Assembly (NCBI GenBank): GCA_024195585.1
Contig: SWBL01000552.1
Location: 1 to 21,480 of the forward strand
DNA from: Aureobasidium sp. EXF-3400
Lineage: Eukaryota > Ascomycota > Dothideomycetes > Dothideales > Saccotheciaceae
Length of the DNA stretch: 21,480 bases
Direction of reading: 5' to 3'
Below, one piece after another: positions 7,246 to 17,337 of this stretch. Under the pieces are notes generated by a model. The model searched no databases and was not told the DNA's origin. It worked only from the letters and a program-made list of their open reading frames with translations. The position numbers were made by a program, and so were the translations under genes. The number at the start of each line of letters is the position of its first letter. Position 1 is the first letter of the stretch.

Positions 7246-10200
7246 ATGCAAGCAGGACTACTCAGCATGTCAAGTCCTCTTGCTCCCGGTTCTTATGCGT
7301 TGTCTTCGATTAATGAGCGCAAAGGGTCTGAAGACATCGGACCCGAAGAAGTCAACCATCCAAATGCCAACCATGGTTTGCCCAACCATGGCAGCTTGCC
7401 ATTTTCACAGCACATCCAATCCCCGAAATCATCACGGCAGCCAGAAGAAGACCAATCGACACACTCTGGACCAGAAGAGGTAGCGTCCTCCACGAACGAG
7501 GTTTTTAAGCCTATTCCAGCATATAAGGCATACACTGCAGCGGATAGAAAGTCTACGAATGCCAGCTTGCAAGACTCGACTACCTCTTCGCCCTTTCTCA
7601 TACCATCGTACGATCGTCCGAGTCTAACAAAAAGGATATCAACAAACATTGGACCGTATGACTTTGGAACCACTTCTTCGCCGTTCTCAAGGCCATCATA
7701 TGGGTCCTCTATCTTCAATAGGAGATCTAGAAATCTTGCACCTGATGAAACCCCAGCGACACAACATGTCTTCCCAGCCAGGAAGGCATCTGTTGAGGAA
7801 GATCCTGCCAACATTGGACTCAACAAGCCCACGCCGAACCAAACTACTGCAATTCGCAGGTCATTGGGTCCTGGTGATTGGGACTCGTCTAGTGTCAGTC
7901 CTGGTGCCGCTGATCCAATGACAAGCGACGAAGTTCGAGAATCAATACCAAACGATTACGCTGCTGGCGGCGCAGTCGACACTGCAAACCCTTTCTTCAC
8001 CTCCACGAACCCTTTCGCAATGAAATCTGATATTCTAAAAGCAACCCCGGGCACAGAACAGCTCTCTGCCAGAACCGCAAGCACGAGCTACGGGAAAAGG
8101 TCATCAAGGAACTTTTCAAAGAAACTCCCCAACATTACGGTGCCTGAGAATGAATCCTCGGTCAGTGGATCTACACCAACTCTGCCTAGCGCTGCAATGG
8201 CGGATACACCTATGCAAACGCCAACAAGAGCATCATTCGCTTCTACTCACGAACAGAAGAGGCCTCGTCTTAGCTCAGCGGCATTCACTGGTCTGACTCC
8301 TCTTTCGGAAAAAGAAGTTCAACTTGACCAGGGCACATTCGGCAACCCGACACCACTTTCCAGCCGTCAACCCTCAACGATAGGGACCAGCAGGCGTACC
8401 TCGATGATAGGTCCGCCTTCGGCCATGGATAACAGACGCCCCTCTCTAGCTGGACCTCGTCGCTCTTCTGTCTCTGTGACTAACGTTGTCATTCCTGCCC
8501 ATTTAATGACTCATGTTGAAACGAACTGGAACGAAGACAATATTGTTGGTAGACGCAAGTCAACATACCGACGCGAAGACTCCCGTTCATCCTTCAATAT
8601 TCAATCCATGGCCCAACAACAGCAGGAAGAGGTCAAGAATATCATCAAAATGACACCGCAAGCTCCTGATCACATGAGCACCTCTATGGAAGCGTTGGCT
8701 CAAGCAGACCCTTTCGCTGCGATGAGAGAGCGCCAAACTAGTGGTAGGATGTCTAGAGGGAAGTCTCTTGCCGCTGTTTCCGAAGCTATAAACCCGAACG
8801 ACGAAGAGAGCGAGAAACCACTGACTCCAAACGAGCCTCCTGAAGGTTTGACTCCGTGGGGCCAGTTCGCTTTCAGATACCGTGATGCAGATGTCTCGCC
8901 TGGAGCTGCTGCAGATCCTGCTGATCCAATGGCGGCTGCAGGAGCGGCTCTAAGTCTAGTGGCGACTAACAACACCAACAACTCCAACCCAGCAGCTCGA
9001 AGACCCAGCATGTGGCGGCGAATCGCTACAGCGGATGCGAACGGCCCATACAATGGAGAAAGAAGAGGCACCGTCTTCCAGCGAGCAAATTCCGTCTTCC
9101 AAGATACTCTGCTAAACGTCCGTAAGAAGGTCCGCCGAAGTAGCATGTGGGACGTCTATGAAAATGCTAAGAAACGACAACTCGAGATTCGAAGAAAGCG
9201 CTGGGTGCAGATAACCTTCGAATATTCCTTTTACGCCATGCTTCTGGTCCTTCTCTATTTTCTCATTATAGGTGTTCCCCTTTGGAAGGGAACCTACTGG
9301 GAGCTTTACTTGGCGTTCAAATACAAGCTCAATGTTACTGGTTCTTGGTCTGTCATTATCGCGGTCTCGGTTGCGTAAGTCGTCCTTTGCTCTTTCCACT
9401 TTGCCTAGAAATGGATCCTTCCACTCCCACCTTCCTCGCATTAAATGAAGAAGCCACAGTCGAGCTATGACGATACACAATCTTTTCTAACGATGAGCGC
9501 TTTCCCCATCGAAGCTGACTTTTCGTTCCAAGCTATGCATACTCTCCGCTCCTTGTTCTGTTCGAAACAGACCCACCAATGCCTGACGAACCTATCGACG
9601 CTACCAAGACACCCAATGTCTCCGATACTGCCCTGATGATCCCCTGCTACAAGGCCGCCAACCTAATTGGTCCAACGTTAGAAGCTGCCACGAAGATATT
9701 TCCACCATCGCATATCTTCGTCGTTGCTAACGGTATGTTATCAAAGCTAGCAAAAGCTCCTTCGCGCTGACCATACTGCAGGCAACAGTCCGACCCCTCT
9801 AGACAACACTGAAGAAATCTGCAGGCCGTTTGGTGTCAACCACATCTGGAGCCCTGTCGGTTCGAAGATCGTTGCACAATTCGTCGGCTGCTATGCTGCA
9901 AAGGACTTTAAGAACGTTTTGCTTATCGATGACGACTGCGCTCTACCACCTAACTTCCCCATTGTCTCCGATCGACTCAAGGGTAGCGTCATGTGCATGG
10001 GTTATACCATCAAGTCTGTTGGTCCCAACTCCTCCAAAGGAACACTCTGCCAACAAGCACAAGATCTAGAATATAAGATTTCTGGTATCCAACGTGCACT
10101 TGCTGGCAAGATTGGTAGCGCGACCTTTCCACATGGCGCCATCTCGCTTTGGGACAGAGCCTTCCTTATTAAGACTTTTAGCAAGCATCCTGGATTTAGT

Positions 10201-11556
10201 GTGTCTGAAGACTGGTTCTTTGGGCATGTTGCTCGCCAACTCGGATGTCGTACCCAGATGGCGACATCTGTCTTCATCGAGACGGAGACTCCTGATGCCG
10301 TCTTCTTCAGCTCTGGCGGCGAAAGAGGTGGATTTGGCGAGATGACTGTCTTCAAACAACGATTCTACCGGTGGAATTTCTTCTTCGTCAACGGAATGTA
10401 CTACAATCTGCACTATATCCTCTTCTCATGGAAACTAGGTTGGTGGGAGCTCGGCGCCAAACTGTTCGTCTTCCAGGAGATTTACGAGACGCTACTGTAT
10501 CTCGCTACACCTATCGTCGTCCCGGTCTCCCTTGCCGTACGTCCTTCATTCTTCTTCGAACTTATGGCCCTTACCTTTGTTCTTTATATGGCCAACGCTG
10601 TTATCTTTAATGAGCTCCACCTTCGACGCAAAAACGAGAAGGTACCACAGAAGTGTGTCTGGCTTTATTACATGCCCTACAAGCTCGTCTTGACATTTGT
10701 CAACGTTGCGAGCTGCTATTATGCCATTTACAAGTACGCCACTTACTTTGCCACACGACACCCCAAGATCATTGAAGACGACAAAGCTGTGAACGTTGTG
10801 CTACAGCTTGAGGAAGAAGATGTCGATGATGACCCTGTGTTACCTGCTGGTGGTCGCCGCATGAGTGTTACAGCTGTGGGCTCACAAGTCGAAGTCCCCG
10901 GCGGTGCAGTCGGAGGCCGTAGAATGACCATTACTGCCATGGGTCAGCGCTTCAGCAATCCTGACATCACAGAAGAAGACGAAGAAGAAGCAGAAGAGCT
11001 CATCGAGAAGCCTGAGCGCAGGGCTTCGATTAGCATCATCAAATCTGGGGATGCACTCACTCCTTCGACAGCTCGTAGACCTTCCATCACCGTTGGTGGT
11101 CGTCGTGTCAGCGTCTCCTCTGCTACCATCATAGATGAGGTACCCCCGATCAAGGAGAGCCCAACGGAAGGTATCACACCCGTCCTCGGAGAAACGGAAG
11201 AAGAGCACACGCCAAACGACGAGAAACCAACGGCCGCTCCCAACGTCGAATCAAAGCGTCACTCGAAGCGCAAGTCTCAACTCAGGCAGTCATATTTTGC
11301 GCCTATCGTTGAAATTACCGAAACGGAGCATGTGCCCGAGATCCCGAGTACACCAGCTGTTGTGGATGATAGGCTCCTGAGTCGCATCTCTGCTATTGAA
11401 CAGGCGTTGGCTGCTCGTGGGATTGGCGCTGTAGACTTTGCTGTTCATGACGATAGTCCTAGTGAAGCCACTGCTGTTGGCGAAGAGGAGAACGAAGACT
11501 TCGTTCCTATTGCTGAGGACGAGAAAAAGCATTCTGATGCCCAGAGCATGGTTTAA
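7246..11556 (+). CDS. Membrane glycosyltransferase family 2 (GT2) with long disordered tails
   Basis: Exons 7246-9374, 9533-9732 and 9782-11556 give 1367 residues from the first in-frame ATG; the true start is uncertain (7267 or an upstream exon are alternatives). Residues 1-640 are Ser/Thr/Pro rich and apparently disordered. Two transmembrane segments follow (about 660-680 and 699-719), then the GT2 core: TALMIPCYKAANLIGPTL, the metal and nucleotide-sugar site LLIDDDCALP (Asp826-828), SEDWFFG (Glu919-Asp920) and QRFYRW (969-974). At least three membrane segments come next, then an acidic, Ser-rich tail of about 260 residues. The layout resembles hyaluronan/cellulose/chitin synthase-type processive enzymes. 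Fungal GT2 proteins of this general kind have been linked to hyphal growth on surfaces in Zymoseptoria and Fusarium; that this is their orthologue is inference. Twelve RRxS/T motifs lie in the two tails. The product polysaccharide is unknown. Confidence 0.85.
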
Positions 11557-11953
11557 ACTGCATGGATTTAATACAACAACGGCTGGCCTTGTAGCTGTCC
11601 AAATGCTTGATGGGATCTAAAGGCAGCATGCATGGCAGACGTCGTCTCAGAAATGTCCATAACGATCTTTTATGTATAATTACATTATGATGATCTTCCC
11701 ACTTCCTTCAATTGTGCTTTTGCATGCATGGCACTCTAGATTTACCATTCTGGTTTCTAGTCGTAACTTCTGGCTGAGGCCATGATACTCTCAGAATTTG
11801 AGGAAGAGCCATCTTACCTTTCTAGGGTGAAAGGAGCTCCGGCTTTCAATTTTGGCGTGACATGCCTCTGAATGCCTGTGAGCTTGCTCATGCCAAGGTA
11901 TTGATTTCTCGTCTGGATACACAAAAAGCGTTTCCGTTTGGAGTATGGCCTTC
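11557..11953. other. Convergent intergenic region between the GT2 gene and PHS1
   Basis: No gene. It holds both 3' ends. A 12-bp direct repeat GCATGCATGGCA occurs at 11626-11637 and 11722-11733, flanking an AT-rich stretch with TGTATAATTACAT near 11670 that could serve 3'-end formation. Confidence 0.5.
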
Positions 11954-12892
11954 TTAGTTGGTCTTTGCATGAGTTCCACGCATGATCTTGCGGCGCTGGG
12001 CCATCATGTGCGTGAACAGGATATACGAGCCTAAGATTGAGAAGAAATCTCGAGTTAGCCACTCTTCTCTTGCGAGCCTTCAAAAACACGCAAAACACTC
12101 ACCAGGAATGTAGATCAAGAGAATAGCAAACAGTGCCTCTCTAACACCGGTATATTGCTTTGCAGGCCCAGTAGCAGCCAACCAGACCAACCAACACTCA
12201 CTGCTGATACCCAAAGGATACAGAACGAAGAAAGTGTTGTAACGCAGCCACATCCAGATAGCAGGGACGCTGCCGGCAGAGAGGTTGATGGCAAAGTATG
12301 AGTAACGGATCACTTCGGTGACGGACCAGGCGATCAGCATGGAGCTGTAGACGGGAGAAAAGGCGACTGTGTTGGGGAAAGGGTAGACGATGCCCCAGAT
12401 CAGGAGGATGCGGCTAGCGACTTGCATGAGGGTTGTGAAGAGGGGTGCGCGGACGATGCCTGGGTAGAAAGGAGTGTTAACTGTATTCTTTGGTGCTGGC
12501 CTCTCGTATTCCTTGATCGCTTCCAAGGCTTCATATCTTTCATACTCCTCGCTCTCTTCCTCCAGTGTTACTATCCACCGTCTTCATCCTCATCCTCCAC
12601 TTTTCAAGTTCCACCTCTTGCCAAACCACAACCTCGAGGAATGTCAAAACTCACCAACAGCAGCATGCACGACCTCCAGCAGAGCCAAAGTCTGGGTCCA
12701 CTTTGCAAACTCTCCGACAGCAGGGAAGACATATCTCGTGCCATGCACAGACGAAACCAGCAAGACGCGTCCTAAGATGGTGGCCCACAGAATGGTCGAC
12801 ACGGCATTGTAGAGAACAAGGTAACCAGTCTTGACGGGCGAGGATTTGCGTTCGCGAGCTGGACGCGCGGGTTGTTGAGGTCGGTCGGCCAT
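11954..12892 (-). CDS. PHS1: Very-long-chain (3R)-3-hydroxyacyl-CoA dehydratase (Phs1/HACD family)
   Basis: Exons 12892-12655, 12459-12103 and 12030-11954 (minus strand) encode 223 residues. The enzyme removes water from 3-hydroxyacyl-CoA, the third step of the ER fatty-acid elongation cycle that feeds sphingolipid synthesis. The hydrophobic protein has about six membrane spans; LEVVHAAVG-IVRAPLFTTLMQVASR is the family signature. The active-site pair Tyr160 and Glu167 lie in RYNTFFVLYPLGISSE with the seven-residue spacing known for yeast Phs1. Intron 1 (195 nt) and intron 2 (72 nt) begin GTGAGT and end CCCAG and TTAG; both split a Gly codon after one base. The C terminus is short and basic (MMAQRRKIMRGTHAKTN). 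Confidence 0.95.
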
Positions 12893-13038
12893 TGTTGTTG
12901 CGAGGAGATTGAGGAAGTGACAATCAAGGGACTGAATTGGCCAGAGTTGGATAGAGTTGTAGATTGGACCCTGACGAGGCAGGAGCTCGGGAGTCGCGCC
13001 GATCTTTGTTGACTGCGGAATGCTCCGCCATTTTACTG

Positions 13039-13054
13039 TATAGAGTACTCTATA
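13039..13054. promoter_or_regulatory. Perfect 16-bp palindrome upstream of PHS1
   Basis: TATAGAGTACTCTATA is a perfect inverted repeat about 145 bp before the PHS1 start codon. The position and symmetry would suit a dimeric transcription factor, or the flanking TATA-like bases may matter. No known factor is assigned. Confidence 0.35.
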
Positions 13055-13133
13055 GAAACAATGCCTTTGTTCCTCGATTTGGACACCCAATGCATTGAAT
13101 CATCACACACAACTGTCAGACAGATACGACTTG

Positions 13134-13148
13134 AACGAAGGCTTTGTT
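13134..13148. repeat. 15-bp near-palindrome, copy 2 of 3
   Basis: AACGAAGGCTTTGTT, one base different from the copy at 18970-18984. Confidence 0.5.
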
Positions 13149-13440
13149 TCTCGAGTCTTCTCTCTAATAAATGAGTGCCAAAAGCCAGTTAAAAACGCCC
13201 TGAGGATACCTTTCCTCCCTTTGATCCTTCCATAGAGACATGTAAAGACAACGCCATCGCTATGCATGCTTGGAGACATCTATATGTCCTCCCGCCCGAG
13301 AAATACATAGCCTTGCTTCATAATTTACACCCGAAGAATACAAGCCCCCATTCCCTTAACCCTCGCGATGCTCCACGCATTGAAGGACCACTGATGAACA
13401 GATAAGAAGATCGAAAAGCAGAAGTGGCTAACCTCCCCGC

Positions 13441-14649
13441 TCAGAGGAAGATCTGCATCACATCGTTCTTGTGAGAAACCCGAAGGCCGCAATCATCGGC
13501 ACGGCATGTGGAAAAAGGTGGCGGTAGCACTGGCTCGTCTGCCCGTCCCTTTCCTTTGGCGCCCTTGTTGGTTTTTCTTTTGCGATTGTTCATGCATGTA
13601 CCGCAATACACCTAGAATTTTGTGTCAGTGACTTCGTTCTCGTTGCTCCACTGGACATCGCTTACATGGCCACATGCTTTGACAACCCAGACTTGACGCT
13701 TTTCTTCGCTCTCACCAACAGCCAATTCGTCTTCGCAGTTCGGACAGACTATCGTATCTTCCTCGGTTGGGTCCCTGGTAAATCCTTCAGGAGCAGGAGG
13801 TGGCGGATCAAACTTTGGGACGGGTAGTTGTACAGGATCGTCTCCATTCCTCAGATAATCAAAGGCAACAGTCTCAAAGTTCATGAAGCCCGGTAAGCCA
13901 GCGCCCAAGAAGTTGGCGGGACGGGGATTGTTGCCATCTTCATTCACAGCTCCGAAAATATGTGGCATCGTACCTCCTCGCATGATGGTAGTGACTGCGG
14001 CTCGGACGGGACCCGGAAGACGAGTTCCTCCCTCAAATATCCGTTGGACTAATCCACCATATCTCCCATGTGCACCCAATGGAGCCAGTAGGTTGACACC
14101 AGTACGCTCGCCTGCGATGATGACATCGTCTTCTGGATCGTCCAGGACCAACTCTGGGACATAACGACGATGTTCGGGGTTTGGATCCAGGAAAGGAGGA
14201 GGTTGAGGGGGACGCTGGTCGTTGCGTGATCGGGGTCTGCTGGAAACGAATTGCACCTCAGGGCTCGATAATGTCCTCGCGTGACGGGGATGCGTGGGTT
14301 GTTGGGGGCTGGTGTCTGCAGACAAGTCTATGATCTCTCTTCCAAAACGAGGCAAGGGTACGGGGGCAGTAGTGGGTTGCGGTTGCGGGGTGGGAGCATT
14401 TCCAGGGGCAGTAGAATCATCGTCGGATGTCAAGTCGATAACGTTGTTGGCCGGAGTGTTCGAGCGAGCGGATGATACTGGACGGCGATAGTCATAGCCA
14501 TCTCGAGGAAAGTGAGGTGGTAGCGAAGGCAAAGGTACGGGTAGAGGTAGAGTGAGGCGAGGATTGTGTGGAGTAGCACGACGATGAGGAGAGTGGCTGT
14601 TCTGGCGAACAAAAAGCGGCGAGGGCGATGAGCGGGTGTGAGAGTCCAT
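13441..14649 (-). CDS. RING-type zinc-finger protein with SUMO-interaction motifs
   Basis: Exons 14649-13666 and 13611-13441 encode 384 residues. The 54-nt intron (GTAAGC to CTAG, CTGAC branch site) falls inside the RING between ACGH and VYC; without splicing the frame stops at once. Residues 1-300 are Pro/Arg/Ser rich and disordered. They contain VIDLTSDDD (70-78) and IIDLSAD (106-112), both fitting SUMO-interaction motifs with acidic flanks. The C-terminal zinc finger has C302, C305, C326, H328, C331, C334, C364 and C369: a CxxC, CGHVYC, CxxC then CRADDC order. The last pair is spaced by four residues instead of the usual two, and the loop before it is long and basic. SIM plus RING suggests a SUMO-targeted ubiquitin ligase of the RNF4/Slx8/Rfp type, but that is inference and sequence similarity outside the motifs is not evident. 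Confidence 0.8.
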
Positions 14650-15337
14650 TTGAGTACGGGAGTAGGAGCGCTGGGTATCCCGTCAGTACACAGGCTGGCG
14701 ATATTTCAGACCAGGGCAGCCCAGCCCACCTTGTTGCTATCTGAGCGATCGTATGAGAAGTCGTATGGGGGTCTTCTTCGGCCGCCGTCCATGCTGCGCG
14801 GTTGGCAGCTGAGAAGACAAAGACGGGTGTGGAAGTTTCGGGCACCAAACTCCCTGGTGTGCAGTGGTTAGTAGGCGTAGCCGGTGGACCAAGAAAGCAG
14901 AATGAAAGAAATGCCGTGCAGCATTGACGTTGATGGTCAGCTGTGGGGAAAAGTGACGACGGTCGTACCCTTTGTTTAGTGGTTTTGCCGCCTTCCCTGG
15001 ACGACTTGCATGCCACCCTTGACAACACATCCATCACCTATATCCAGCACGTGAAGTCACCTGAACAAGTCCGTGCTCATGTGTATTCATGCTCGTCAAT
15101 ATCCCGTGCTCGTGCATAGCTACCAACAACTCTTGAAAACTTCATGTCTTGCGTCAAGCAAGGTTTTGAGTGTACTGACATATGCAAGGCCCTTCTCTTG
15201 AACGTTGCTTCCTTCTTGATCTATCCGCTTTCCGCTCCATTCTACGACACCATTTCTTGAATCGAGAAGCTTTTTTCCTTATTCGGATCCTACTTGCTTT
15301 TCTAAAACATATCAACATCAACCTCGCCTTCCATCTT
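14650..15337. other. Intergenic region between the RING-protein gene and PRP19
   Basis: Presumed promoter and 5' UTR of the RING gene (minus strand) and 3' end of PRP19. A CACGTG E-box is at 15048-15053. A minus-strand open frame across 14492-15037 overlaps the start of the RING gene in another frame, is low in complexity and shows no family features. Nothing else recognised. Confidence 0.5.
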
Positions 15338-16987
15338 CTAAGAGGACAAGATGCTGACGCTACCGTCCGTTGCCAATGCAATCAGACTCTGTGCCTTGGG
15401 TCCCCATTTCACATCGACTGCGTTCAGCGCCTTTCTGAACGGCTCTGACCAGCTCTTCGAGCTCTTGGCGTAGTGCTCAACTGCAACAAAGCCCTGTCCG
15501 CATGCTACCAGGTACTGTCCAGTGTAATCCCAGCTGACTCCGGTAACGGCTGTGCCTAGGTCGATTGTCTTGATTTCCGCCATCTTGCGCAAGTCCCAGA
15601 CGCTGACACTGGTCTGTCCTTGTACTGCCGATGCAAGCCATGTGCCGTTCTCCGAGAAGGACACTGTCTGAAGAGGTGATTGTCCGAACGTCGAGTCGAA
15701 GTTGGCCACGTTCTCGGACGTCTTGACATCGAAAAGCTTGATCGTTCCCTTGCTGCTGCCGGCTGCGAAAAGGTGTCCGTCTGGGTGGAATGCGGCAGTC
15801 GTGAGTTCTGGGGGTGATTAGTGCCTGAACTTTTTCTTTCATGTGAATGAACGTACCAGAATCAGTCGAAACCTGGGTGATAGGCTGAAGCGACTGCAGA
15901 TCGTACAGGACGTAGCTCTTGTCCACGCCAACCGAGGCCAAAATGTCTCCGCAGGGATGCAAGGCAATTGCACTGACCGCACCTGCGTGACGGTCGAAGC
16001 TGGCAGCCTCAGCACCGTTGTCAAAGACCTTGACTGCGCCAGTCGAGAGGGCAACCACAGGCTTGTTGCCGCACCAAACAGCATCGGTAACCGAACCACC
16101 ACCACACTTCAATGTCTGGACAACCTGTCCTTGTGATACTGAGTAGACGCCAACCACGCCGTCGCTACCTCCAACAAGTGCTAGATCGCCAGTCTCGTTA
16201 ACGGCGATTGAACGGCCTCCAGGATACAAAGGTTCCGAGTTCTGGGTAGATTGCATAGCTTGGAGGGAATCGGGGGTTGCCCAGCCTTCGGGTGTCGGAC
16301 GCTTTCGTCGTGTTGATGACAATCTAGTAGCAACATGTCAGCCAGTTGAACAAGTTCAGATCCTTTTCGAACGACATACTCTGTTTGTGTCTGCTCAATC
16401 TTTGCGACAATGGCGTCAGGCAAGCCTTGTCCATCTACCTGCATAGCATCTCCATTTGCGCCGTTCGAGGTCGAGGTAACTGAGATCTTGGCTAAGGCAT
16501 CTCTGGCTTCATCTCTTTCTTTTTGCAGGCGCGCAATAACCTTCTCGGCCGAATCACTGTAGTAGAGGGCGGTACTGAGCTCCTGGCGTGTCTCAGCCAG
16601 CTGCTGCTTGAGCTGATAGGTTTCGAGGATAAGGGCGTCCCATTCGTTCTGGAAAGTAGAGAGGAGGGCGGGAATTGAGGTCAAGGTTGGGGGTCTAGGG
16701 CGAACGACGCGAGCTTGCTTGAGTTCGACCAGATCCTCGACAGTAAGGTCTTCTCCGGTCACCGGATCTGTGCAATTCTCGGAAATGTATGATTCGATCA
16801 GTCTCTTCTCAAAGACGTTGCCTGGTCATCATATTAGACTCGGCGCAAACTTGTCGCAACTTGTGGTGAGATAATACCGCTTTTGCGCGACGCAACAGGC
16901 TGCTGAGGAGCCTCTCCTGAGACTGTTGTCACTGTTAGCAGATGTCTGCATCTCTATTTCTAGCTGTCACCTACTTGCGCACAACAT
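15338..16987 (-). CDS. PRP19: Pre-mRNA-processing factor 19 (U-box and WD40 ubiquitin ligase)
   Basis: Five exons on the minus strand: 16987-16975, 16922-16878, 16821-16380, 16323-15857 and 15807-15338, giving 478 residues. Prp19 is the core E3 ligase of the NineTeen complex, which activates the spliceosome and also acts in DNA repair. The N-terminal U-box reads MLCAISGEAPQQPVASRKSG then NVFEKRLIESYISENCTDPVTGE. A tetramerisation coiled coil (about 85-130, LETYQLKQQLAETRQELS region) follows, then KLS-like TRRKRPTPEGWAT and seven-bladed WD40 repeats to the end (for example SVSVWDLRKM). The first coding exon is only 13 nt. Introns are 49-56 nt with standard ends, and every junction keeps the frame and the family sequence. 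Confidence 0.96.
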
Positions 16988-17126
16988 TTCTTGATTGATT
17001 TGGCGAGATGAGATGCCAATTGCGATGTCTAAAGGCTGGAGTCCATCCATTCGTTCTTCGAACGCGATTCGAGTTTGCCCAGTTTGCTTGCCAAGCTCCG
17101 CAACCACCGTCACCATCACTACCTTA

Positions 17127-17212
17127 CCGTCCTCCTCTCTCCTCGTGTGCCCAAGTCTGTAACTCCCAATTGAATCCGTCGTACTCCGACTACGCAGAGA
17201 GCAGAGTATACG
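17127..17212. repeat. Linker repeat, inverted copy of the window start
   Basis: About 17140-17215 is, in reverse complement, roughly 80% identical to 49-125. The shared run CTCCGACTACGCAGAGAGCA (17194-17213) is intact in both. It enters directly into arm I at 17213, just as the other copy joins arm A, so gene-free DNA at the two loci shares ancestry in opposite orientation. Confidence 0.7.
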
Positions 17213-17337
17213 CTGTCAAAAGGCATGATCTTTTTTTTTTTTTTTTGGAAACATAGGCACGTCCACGGAGAGTGTATGATCTGTCGCTTCTCGGTGGACA
17301 CTATTTTATTTCTTATTAGTATTGTGCATTTTTACAG
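17213..17337. repeat. Palindromic repeat unit with poly-T expansion (arms I and F)
   Basis: Left arm in reverse sense: degenerate core CTGTCAAAAGGCATGAT (17213-17229, 12 of 17) and box CCACGGAGA (17263-17271). The spacer between them is 33 nt, 11 more than usual, and contains 16 consecutive T (17231-17246). A 17-nt centre follows, then box TCTCGGTGG (17289-17297), 23 nt and core ATTGTGCATTTTTACAG (17321-17337, 16 of 17). Confidence 0.7.

Larger units (their letters stand above)
12893..13440. other. Intergenic region between PHS1 and the RING-protein gene
   Basis: Both neighbours are on the minus strand, so this holds the PHS1 promoter and the 3' end of the RING gene. Two small dyads are visible: GCGGA-ATGC-TCCGC (13015-13028) and a perfect 16-bp palindrome (13039-13054). 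The second copy of the 15-bp near-palindrome is at 13134-13148. TTAAAAACGCCC and CCATAGAGA around 13190-13240 faintly recall the 114-bp repeat arms. No gene is supported. Confidence 0.5.

Noticed and set aside
14492..15037. 181-residue minus-strand open frame overlapping the start of the RING gene
   Set aside because: Low-complexity Ser/Thr/Pro translation in a different frame from the supported RING protein, without recognisable domains.
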